45,246 nucleotides of DNA, from NCBI GenBank assembly GCA_018223385.1, contig JAGTTR010000025.1:1-45246 (forward strand), read 5' to 3'. Each line of letters opens with the position of its first letter. Positions within the stretch are counted from its first letter, which is position 1. The stretch is from Oscillospiraceae bacterium Marseille-Q3528 (GTDB lineage: Bacteria; Bacillota; Clostridia; Lachnospirales; Lachnospiraceae). This document shows, piece after piece, positions 25,730 to 33,122 of this stretch. The notes beneath the pieces are model-generated. The model was not told where the DNA came from. It made no database searches and saw only the letters and a list, made by a program, of their open reading frames with translations. The translations under genes were made by a program, and so were the position numbers.

Positions 25730-28654
25730 TTATGCATGGATCAGCGGCTTCACTTCCATAAACAGGTCTTTCTCCTCCTGGATCTTCTCCTCGTTGCCGA
25801 TGACACAGAAGTTATCTGCTGCCAGCACCGCTTCCACAATGGGCCGCAATGCCCGGATATCCTCCACTGTGGCGCCAAGGATCTCATCCCGCTCCCGCTG
25901 CACATCCTCCCGGGTCACATGGCTTCTGTACATGCTCAGCGCTTTCCTGCCTCTGGCCGACGGATTCAGCGGCGCATCCACCTCACTCATGGTACCGATG
26001 ATGTATTTTCTCATGGTCGGCTCATCTGCCGTAAACTGTGCAAGGTACGCCGGTGTACCCAGGAAAATCTCCCGGGACTCCCGCAGCTTCGGATCCCGGT
26101 AAGTGGTAAAATAGGAATCCCCGATCCTGGAAAATCCGCTCATACAGCCGTAGGCGCCGCCCTTTACCCGGATGTTGTTCCACAGGTAATCGTAGCTTAA
26201 CATCACCTTCAGGATCCGCAGCGCGCCGGTGTAGGCAAACCCGGCATCCCGGAAATTGCCTGCGCAGGCCACGTACTGTACCTTGGAGGCCGTGAGAAAG
26301 CCCTCGTTCTTCTTCTCCGGCACCGGCAGAGCCCCGCCAGACGGAACAGCTTCCCGGTGCAGGCGGGCTGCAAAGTCCGGCAGCTCCTTCAAAAGCGCTT
26401 CCTGTCCGCAGCGCTGGGCCGTGTAATGCACCAGCAGGTTCTCCGGCCGGAACAGGCGGATCATCAGTTCCTTTAAGTTCTCCATGAGTTCTGCTTTCTT
26501 TTCCTCAAAATGCTGTTCCAGATCCTCCACCAGCACATAGTAGGCAATGCCGCTGGTGCTGTCCGTATAGGCAGCCAACCCGGAAGTATAGGACATGGCC
26601 CGCATCGCTGCCGCGGAATGACCGGCAGACACAAGGCTTGCCTGGAGTCTTGATTTCAGCCGGGACAGGATCTCCTTCAGCCGTTTTTCATCCTCCAGCT
26701 GAGAAGTAAACAAAATCTCTCCCAGCAGGGCAAAGACCGACGGCATCTGCCCGTAAAGCGCCTTTGCCCGCACCGTATACACCGGCGTATAGGCCCGGTA
26801 CTCCTTCGCATCGCCATACACGTTGATGGAGGAGGCGATGCCGCCGGTCTGAATGTTCACCTCATGGAACAGCTCCTGATAGCTGTAGTGTTCTGTGCTC
26901 ACATAGCCCAGCACACTGGTGAGGATGCCCACATAGGGCACCAGTGCCTCCGGCACCTGCCCGGCATCAAAATCCAGCTCTACATAGCCGATGCCGTTGG
27001 ATTCCTGTTCGGTGAACAGCACCTCTGCGGTGCCATCCCCGATCTTTTCCAGAGGCGGTACTTCCGCCTCCTTTCGGATATCGGAAATCTGCAGCACCGG
27101 AATGGTGGCCAATGCTGCCGGATCGTCCGGCGCCTCCTGGTACGCCCGCAGGTTCTTCGTATCCGCCGCCAGTTTCTCTTTTTCTTCTTCCGAAAGGCTG
27201 TCTTTATAGGCGGCCAGCTTCTCCTTCTGCGCCGCATCCATCCGGGCAGTCAGTCCCCGCTCCGGCCGGATCAGCACAAGAGACGCATGGGGATTGTCCA
27301 GGAGATACGTCTGGATCAGCTGTTCATAGTAATCCGTATCCAGCTGCTCTTTCAGATACCGGAACGTATCCAGCGCTTCCAGATGCATCAGCGGCACACG
27401 CTCATCATAGAGCCAGCTGTCATATGCCTGGAGACCATACATCAGTCCCTTCGGGTAAGGGCCGAAATCTGCCTCCCGGTACTTGAATTCATAATAATTG
27501 ATCCCGGCCTGCAGCGCTTTCCGATCTATGCCCCCGCTGGCGATCCGGGAAAGGGTCTGCTCAATGACCTGCACAAACGCCTCTTCCTGCTCCGGGTTGG
27601 CCTTCTTGGCGATCACCGAGAAAATCGGCTGGTATACGCCGTTGTCGTAGGAGCTCATGATATCCTGTCCGATACCGGCATCCAGCAGCGCCTGCTTCAG
27701 CGGTGCGCCGGAAGCCCCCAGCAGCACATACTCCAGCACCTGGAACGCCAGATACAGCTTCGGATCCAGGCTGGTGCCAATAACTTTATTATAGGAAAGG
27801 TAGGTGTTATCCTTCTCCTCCTCTCCCTGGGCGATGGAATACTGCTTCTCCACCCGCTGCATGGCAGCAAAGGGCTTCTGCAGTGCAATGGCGGATTCCA
27901 CCGGCTGGATAGTAAACCGGCTCAGGTATTCTCTGTCCATCCAGAGCAGCCGCTCCTCCACATCCATGTCGCCATACAGATAAATATAGCTGTTGGACGG
28001 ATGATAATAGGTGCGGTGGAAATCCAGGAACTGTTCATAGGAAAGGGTCGGGATCACCTCCGGGTCTCCGCCGGATTCATAGGCATAACCGGTATCCGGG
28101 AAAAGAGAGTTCAGGATCACCCGATCCAGAACGCCCTCCGCAGAAGAAAAAGCCCCCTTCATCTCATTGTATACCACGCCGTTGACCGTCAGTTCTCCCT
28201 GGGGATCCTCCAGCTCATAGTGCCAGCCCTCCTGTCGGAAAATCTCCTCATGCTTGTAAATATTCGGGAAGAAAACCGCATCCATATACACGTGCATCAG
28301 ATTTTTGAAATCTGCATCGTTGCAGCTGGCAACGGGATAAACCGTCTTGTCCGGGTAAGTCATGGCATTCAGAAAAGTATTCAGTGAGCCCTTGACCAGC
28401 TCCACGAAAGGATCCTTCACCGGGAAATGGTCAGAACCGCACAGCACGGAATGCTCGATGATGTGCGGTACCCCGGTACTGTCGCTGACCGGGGTACGAA
28501 AACCGATGCAGAACACCTTGTTGTCATCCTGGTTGGAAAGCACCAGCACCCGGGCGCCGCTCTTCTTATGCCGCAGATAGATCTCTGTGGAAGCCAGATC
28601 CGGTGCCGGACGCTCCTCGATCCGCTCATATATATCATAAATTTCCTGTCTCAT
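25730..28654 (-). CDS. M16C insulinase-family metallopeptidase (presequence-protease type)
   Basis: The 974-aa product carries the inverted zinc motif HxxEH in GVPHIIEHSVLCGS near residue 60. A downstream Glu in the EMKGAFSS region supplies the third ligand. Four homologous M16 domains in one chain and the M16C-associated linker fit the length. It has no signal peptide and so probably clears peptides in the cytoplasm. The start has AAGGAG ten bases upstream. A TATAAT -10 at 28704-28709 without a good -35 is the likely promoter. It heads the run leading to era and recO. Confidence 0.92.
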   Translation of the reverse strand: MRQEIYDIYERIEERPAPDLASTEIYLRHKKSGARVLVLSNQDDNKVFCIGFRTPVSDSTGVPHIIEHSVLCGSDHFPVKDPFVELVKGSLNTFLNAMTYPDKTVYPVASCNDADFKNLMHVYMDAVFFPNIYKHEEIFRQEGWHYELEDPQGELTVNGVVYNEMKGAFSSAEGVLDRVILNSLFPDTGYAYESGGDPEVIPTLSYEQFLDFHRTYYHPSNSYIYLYGDMDVEERLLWMDREYLSRFTIQPVESAIALQKPFAAMQRVEKQYSIAQGEEEKDNTYLSYNKVIGTSLDPKLYLAFQVLEYVLLGASGAPLKQALLDAGIGQDIMSSYDNGVYQPIFSVIAKKANPEQEEAFVQVIEQTLSRIASGGIDRKALQAGINYYEFKYREADFGPYPKGLMYGLQAYDSWLYDERVPLMHLEALDTFRYLKEQLDTDYYEQLIQTYLLDNPHASLVLIRPERGLTARMDAAQKEKLAAYKDSLSEEEKEKLAADTKNLRAYQEAPDDPAALATIPVLQISDIRKEAEVPPLEKIGDGTAEVLFTEQESNGIGYVELDFDAGQVPEALVPYVGILTSVLGYVSTEHYSYQELFHEVNIQTGGIASSINVYGDAKEYRAYTPVYTVRAKALYGQMPSVFALLGEILFTSQLEDEKRLKEILSRLKSRLQASLVSAGHSAAAMRAMSYTSGLAAYTDSTSGIAYYVLVEDLEQHFEEKKAELMENLKELMIRLFRPENLLVHYTAQRCGQEALLKELPDFAARLHREAVPSGGALPVPEKKNEGFLTASKVQYVACAGNFRDAGFAYTGALRILKVMLSYDYLWNNIRVKGGAYGCMSGFSRIGDSYFTTYRDPKLRESREIFLGTPAYLAQFTADEPTMRKYIIGTMSEVDAPLNPSARGRKALSMYRSHVTREDVQRERDEILGATVEDIRALRPIVEAVLAADNFCVIGNEEKIQEEKDLFMEVKPLIHA

Positions 28655-28778
28655 CTATTGTATACTCCTTCCATTCTGTCCGTTTTTCTGTAGTATGCAG
28701 ACCATTATACCATTTTATTCTTCTTTTGGATACATTTCCCGGTTCTCTTTCTTTCAGCTGCCCTGTGCGGGACTTTAA

Positions 28779-28807
28779 TTGCACATTGATAACGTCTGTG
28801 TTATGAT
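28779..28807 (+). promoter_or_regulatory. promoter of the MATE transporter gene
   Basis: TTGCAC, 17-nt spacer and TATGAT on the plus strand. Transcription would start near 28814, just at the left edge of the structured leader. Confidence 0.65.
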
Positions 28808-28810
28808 AGA

Positions 28811-28858
28811 ACGAACAGCCTGTGCAGCAGGCGATAGCACGCGGCAGCGCGTGTTCGT
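28811..28858 (+). ncRNA. three-stem structured leader of the MATE gene (candidate cis-regulatory RNA)
   Basis: An outer stem ACGAA (28811-28815) / TTCGT (28854-28858) encloses two hairpins. One is GCCTG-TGCAG-CAGGC (28818-28832); the other is CACGCG-GCAG-CGCGTG (28838-28853). Both loops contain GCAG. All helices are perfect. The ribosome binding site lies about 20 bases downstream. No known riboswitch class is recognised. Confidence 0.45.
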
Positions 28859-28888
28859 CAGATGATACATACGCTTTTGGAGGTAATC

Positions 28889-30226
28889 ATGTACATAGAT
28901 CTTACCAGGGGAAATATTTCCCGTTCTCTTCTGCTGTTTGCCCTGCCTATGATGGCAGGAAATCTGCTGCAGCAGTTCTATAATATCGCTGATACACTCA
29001 TCGTGGGCCGGGTGCTGGGCAGCAACGCCCTGGCCGCCGTAGGCTCCGCTTACACGCTGATGACCTTTCTCACTTCGATCTTTCTGGGCTTAAGTCTGGG
29101 CTCCGGCGCTCTTTTTTCCATTTACCAGGGAAGAAAAGACAGCATCGGCCTGAAAAAAGCGGTACTTCACGCTTTTCTTCTGATCATGAGTGTCACAGTC
29201 CTTCTGAATATCGCCGTCTACGCAGGTCTGCACCCGATCCTGTTATTTCTCCGGGTGCCGGAAGAAGTCATGGGCGGTATGCGGGAATATCTGCTCGTCA
29301 TTTTTGCCGGGCTGGTCGCCACATCCCTGTATAACTTCTTCTCCTGCCTGCTGCGCTCCGTGGGCAATTCCACCGTGCCACTGGTATTCCTGGCGGTATC
29401 TGCCCTGCTGAACATCGGCCTGGATCTGCTCTTTGTCGCTGTCTTTTCCTTCGGCATCGCAGGCGCGGCCTGGGCCACCGTCATCGCCCAGTATGTGTCC
29501 GGCATCGGCATCTTCCTGTACACCCTGCTTCGCTGCCGGGAACTGCTGCCTTCCCGCACCGAACTTGCCTTTGACCGGCATATTTTAAAGGAGATCATCC
29601 GGCTGTCCTCCATGACCTGCGTGCAGCAGTCTGTCATGAACTTCGGCATCCTCATGGTACAGGGGCTGGTCAACAGCTTCGGCCCCACCGTTATGGCCGC
29701 CTTCGCCGCCGCCGTCAAGATCGACACCTTCGCCTATCTGCCGGTACAGGATTTCGGAAACGCCTACTCCACCTTTATCGCCCAGAATTACGGGGCACGG
29801 AATCAGGAGCGTATCCGCAAGGGAACCCGGCAGGCCTTCCTCTTAAGCGCCACCTTCTCCATCGTGATCTCTGCCATCGTCTGCCTGTTTGCCGCACCGC
29901 TGATGCAGATCTTCGTCAGTGCCGCAGAGACTGCCGTCATTGCCTGCGGCGTCCGCTATCTGCACATTGAGGGTGCCTTTTACTGTGGCATCGGCTGTCT
30001 TTTCCTGCTGTACGGCTATTATCGCGCCATCCGGCAGGCGGAAATGTCCGTCGTTCTCACCGTCATTTCCCTGGGTACCCGAGTACTGCTGGCCTACCTG
30101 TTATCCGCGCACATCGGTGTCACCGGTATCTGGATGGCCATTCCCATCGGCTGGGCACTGGCCGACATCACCGGCCTTGCCTGTATGGGACGTGCTTCCC
30201 GGCGCATCGCCCGGGAGCTGTCCTGA
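28889..30226 (+). CDS. MATE family multidrug/cation efflux transporter
   Basis: The 445-aa product has twelve predicted spans. The MATE opening (DLTRGNISRSLLLFALPMMAGNLLQQFYNIADTLIVGR) and the internal twofold repeat are clear (second half from about residue 225, RLSSMTCVQQSVMNFG). It exports drugs or metabolites in exchange for Na+ or H+; the substrate is unknown. The ATG at 28889 has GGAGG five bases before it; an upstream ATG at 28862 has none. The gene stands alone on + behind a structured leader, converging with the AstE/AspA pair one base from its stop. Confidence 0.92.
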   Translation: MYIDLTRGNISRSLLLFALPMMAGNLLQQFYNIADTLIVGRVLGSNALAAVGSAYTLMTFLTSIFLGLSLGSGALFSIYQGRKDSIGLKKAVLHAFLLIMSVTVLLNIAVYAGLHPILLFLRVPEEVMGGMREYLLVIFAGLVATSLYNFFSCLLRSVGNSTVPLVFLAVSALLNIGLDLLFVAVFSFGIAGAAWATVIAQYVSGIGIFLYTLLRCRELLPSRTELAFDRHILKEIIRLSSMTCVQQSVMNFGILMVQGLVNSFGPTVMAAFAAAVKIDTFAYLPVQDFGNAYSTFIAQNYGARNQERIRKGTRQAFLLSATFSIVISAIVCLFAAPLMQIFVSAAETAVIACGVRYLHIEGAFYCGIGCLFLLYGYYRAIRQAEMSVVLTVISLGTRVLLAYLLSAHIGVTGIWMAIPIGWALADITGLACMGRASRRIARELS

Positions 30227-31162
30227 TCATTCGTGCATCCGCTTGATGATCTGATACACAATCTCATGTTCATTGACAAGAGGCTTCTTGTAGGCGAAGA
30301 AAACAATGCCGTCACAGGGGGCCTCTATTGTTTCGATCACATTTCCCTCGTAGGGATGCAGCACTTCTGCGATCTTCTCACCCTGGCGCACCTCCTGTCC
30401 GGGATCCTTGCAGCGCCGGTAAATGCCGCCGCAGCCACTGTACACCGCCATCAGATCGCCCTCGTTGATCACGCTGGCAATATACCCGCTGTGGCTGTTG
30501 TAACGGACGATCCCCATCCGTGTCAGGAACCGCAGGATGGCTGATACCGCCTGTCCGGCACTCTCCTCATCGATCCGATCCGTTTCCCTTGTATACACGG
30601 AAAACGCATTGGTCTTGCACATCTGCCAGTTATAATTCAGCGTCGCCGTATCGATGGGCTGTGGTTTCCGCACCACCACGAAGGGCAGACCAAACAGGTT
30701 TGCCAGACTGGCGCTCTGGTAGCCGGTCTCCATCATCCGCACATGGGGCACAAAATCCCCCGGCCGGTAAAAGCTTGCCAGCTGAATGCCATAGTTATAC
30801 CCCCGTATCTGCTCGAATACCCCCGCCGCGATCCTCTCGGTCGTCTCCCCCGCATGGTTTCCCGGGAACATCCGGTTGATATCCCGGTTATCCGCAGGCC
30901 AGAACCGTTTCCCGATATTTTCCGCATAATAATTCACCGCCGGAATGACCAGAATGCCATTGTCGGACACGATCCCGCCTTTTTGCTCCAGCTCATGCAG
31001 CCGCCGGATGAGCTGCGAACACACATACATCTGCTGGATCTCGTTGCCCCGCATGGAGCCCACGATACACGCGGAAGGTTCCTCTTTTCCGAAATGATAG
31101 CCCCATACTTTCAGTTCCTCCCGGTAAGGGGACTTCATGAAATAAATCAGTTTCTTCTTCAT
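30227..31162 (-). CDS. AstE/AspA-like (M14) protein with degenerate zinc site; probable pseudoenzyme
   Basis: This 311-aa product is clearly paralogous to its upstream neighbour, sharing the RDINRMFPG and ERIAAGVFE blocks and a C-terminal barrel-sandwich domain. The catalytic positions are lost. The HxxE motif reads Arg38-Gly-Asn-Glu41, the second zinc His is replaced by Ala129 in a GIQLAS segment, and the position of the catalytic Glu is Tyr190. It therefore cannot bind zinc in the usual way and may act as a regulatory or structural partner of the active paralogue. Its ATG overlaps the neighbour's stop by four bases, which ties their dosage together. Confidence 0.85.
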   Translation of the reverse strand: MKKKLIYFMKSPYREELKVWGYHFGKEEPSACIVGSMRGNEIQQMYVCSQLIRRLHELEQKGGIVSDNGILVIPAVNYYAENIGKRFWPADNRDINRMFPGNHAGETTERIAAGVFEQIRGYNYGIQLASFYRPGDFVPHVRMMETGYQSASLANLFGLPFVVVRKPQPIDTATLNYNWQMCKTNAFSVYTRETDRIDEESAGQAVSAILRFLTRMGIVRYNSHSGYIASVINEGDLMAVYSGCGGIYRRCKDPGQEVRQGEKIAEVLHPYEGNVIETIEAPCDGIVFFAYKKPLVNEHEIVYQIIKRMHE

Positions 31163-32118
31163 TTCTTCTCGCCTCCCAGCACTCTCGCCAGAAGAGCGCC
31201 TTCATATACCACCGGGTATTCTCTGCGGGTAAAAAGCAGGCCGTCAATGGGAGAAAGCACCCGCTCCAGCACCTGTCCGGTCAACGGCCGGACAATCTCC
31301 CCCAGAAGGGTGCCCTTCTTCACCTGAGTGCCAAACGCCGCGCAGGGCATGAAAATGCCGGAGCAGCTGGCATTCACCAGCTCCACCTCGCCATCGGTGG
31401 AGATCACCGGCGTCCGCACCGGTTCTGTCGGTCCGTCCCAGATGCCCATTTCCTGCATGACCCGGAAAATCCCGGTCACCAGCTGTTCCGTGTATTGTCT
31501 GGTGATCCGCATGCCTACCCCCATCTCCACTGCCAGCGTCGGTGTTCCGATCATATTCAGGCTGTGGGCCAGCGTGGCCTCCAGCACCGTCGCCGAGGCA
31601 TGGATCCACACGAAATCTGCATTCAGCAGTCTGGCCCAGGGCAGCAGCTGTTGCGCCGTGTCCTCGCTGATGCGCACCTGCGCCACCTCCCGCAGATAAA
31701 TATCGCTGGCATGAATGTCAATGCACAGGTCTGCGCCGGACAGATCCTCTATAACACCGGCCGCAATCTGCTCTGCCATGGAGCCGTGCCGGCTGCCCGG
31801 GAAAATCCGGTTCATGTCCAGATCAAACATGGGAATGCTCCTGGTCACCGAGTCAATGCCCAGCGGGTTCACCGCCGGATAAATGTCCACAATGCCTTTC
31901 AGATGCTCCGGGTGTGCAGCCAGCCGCCGGTTCAGCTCATAGCACACGCTCTGTCCCTCCAGCTCGTCCCCGTGGATGCCGGTCACAATCGCCAGGCGTT
32001 TCCGGTTTTTGTTCCTGTCCGTTTCGCTGTCCGCCCCCTGGGGCAACAGCCGGTTCTTCTCGATCGTCAGCCGCTCCCCTACAGGAAGGGCGATGGATAC
32101 CACTGTCTCTATCATCAA
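31159..32118 (-). CDS. succinylglutamate desuccinylase/aspartoacylase family (M14) zinc hydrolase
   Basis: The 319-aa product keeps the full site: His49 and Glu52 in GIHGDE, His136 in DIHAS, and catalytic Glu198 in AVEMG. The family removes acyl groups from amino acids or small amides; the specific substrate cannot be inferred. A C-terminal ~80-residue barrel-sandwich domain is present, as in longer AstE-like proteins. GGAGG precedes the ATG. It is divergent from a LysR regulator, with an exact inverted repeat in the gap, and is coupled to a catalytically dead paralogue. Confidence 0.88.
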   Translation of the reverse strand: MMIETVVSIALPVGERLTIEKNRLLPQGADSETDRNKNRKRLAIVTGIHGDELEGQSVCYELNRRLAAHPEHLKGIVDIYPAVNPLGIDSVTRSIPMFDLDMNRIFPGSRHGSMAEQIAAGVIEDLSGADLCIDIHASDIYLREVAQVRISEDTAQQLLPWARLLNADFVWIHASATVLEATLAHSLNMIGTPTLAVEMGVGMRITRQYTEQLVTGIFRVMQEMGIWDGPTEPVRTPVISTDGEVELVNASCSGIFMPCAAFGTQVKKGTLLGEIVRPLTGQVLERVLSPIDGLLFTRREYPVVYEGALLARVLGGEKK

Positions 32119-32165
32119 TCTATTTCCTCCGCTTTTGCCATGCGTCTGTTTTTTCGCATATATTT

Positions 32166-32191
32166 TACCATAATCTGTACCACTTATGGTA
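32166..32191. promoter_or_regulatory. inverted repeat, probable LysR-type operator
   Basis: TACCATAA-N10-TTATGGTA is an exact 8-bp inverted repeat in the 128-bp divergent gap between the M14 gene and the LysR gene. It contains the T-N11-A pattern of LysR boxes and overlaps a TATACT -10 for the LysR gene. Confidence 0.7.
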
Positions 32192-32246
32192 TACTTTATC
32201 CTAGTTCAGCCATAAACGGCTATTCATCAAACCCAAAGGAGCTCCC

Positions 32247-33122
32247 ATGGATATCAATTACGAATTATATAAGGTCTTTTATTATGTAGCAACCACCCTA
32301 AGCTTCTCCGAAGCCTCCCGGCAGCTGTATATCTCCCAGTCTGCCGTCAGCCAGTCCGTCAAGGTGCTGGAAAAAAAGCTGGGCAAACAGCTGTTCCTGC
32401 GCAGTACCAAGAAGGTGCAGCTGACACCGGAGGGCGAGATCCTGCTGCGCCATGTGGAACCCGCCATGAATCTCATCATGCGCGGGGAATCCCAGCTGCT
32501 GGACGCCAATCCCCTAAGCGGCGGACAGCTGCGCATCGGTGCCAGCGATACCATCTGCCGGCATTTTCTCATTCCCTATCTGAGCCGTTTCCACCGGGAG
32601 CACCCGAACATCCATATCAAAGTGACCAACTCCACCTCCATCGGCTGTGTGGATCTGCTGGAAAACGGGCAGGCCGACCTCATCGTCGTCAACTATCCCA
32701 ATTCCCGGCTCACCAATCTTGTCCACCGGAAACCGCTGCGAACCTTTCAAGACGTATTTGTGGCCAGCCGCCGGTTCTTCGATCTGGAGAATGTCTCCCT
32801 GTCACTGAAAGACCTGCAGAATTACCCGATCCTGATGCTGGATCGAAAAAGCACCACCAGCGAATATCTGCATCAGCTGTTTCAGCAGCACCAGCTGGAT
32901 CTGGTGCCAGAGATCGAACTGAGCAGCAACGACCTGCTGCTGGATCTGGCCAGCATCGGCCTCGGCATTGCCTTTGTCCCGGACTTCTTCCTGGACGGCA
33001 AAAGCCAGGATCTGTTCCGCCTGAACATCCGGGAAGAACTGCCCGGCAGGCAGCTCGTTCTGGCCTATCAGGAGCAGATTCCCCTGCCCCAGGCCGCCGC
33101 GGAATTCATCCGTTATTTCTGA
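32247..33122 (+). CDS. LysR family transcriptional regulator
   Basis: The 291-aa product has an N-terminal winged HTH (FSEASRQLYISQSAVSQSVKVLEKKLGKQLFLR, residues ~18-50). The periplasmic-binding-like effector domain starts near GGQLRIGASDT. It is transcribed divergently from the AstE/AspA pair, so it probably controls that operon and itself through the inverted repeat at 32166-32191. AAAGGAG precedes the ATG. Its 3' end overlaps the convergent helicase gene by 17 bases. Confidence 0.93.
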   Translation: MDINYELYKVFYYVATTLSFSEASRQLYISQSAVSQSVKVLEKKLGKQLFLRSTKKVQLTPEGEILLRHVEPAMNLIMRGESQLLDANPLSGGQLRIGASDTICRHFLIPYLSRFHREHPNIHIKVTNSTSIGCVDLLENGQADLIVVNYPNSRLTNLVHRKPLRTFQDVFVASRRFFDLENVSLSLKDLQNYPILMLDRKSTTSEYLHQLFQQHQLDLVPEIELSSNDLLLDLASIGLGIAFVPDFFLDGKSQDLFRLNIREELPGRQLVLAYQEQIPLPQAAAEFIRYF

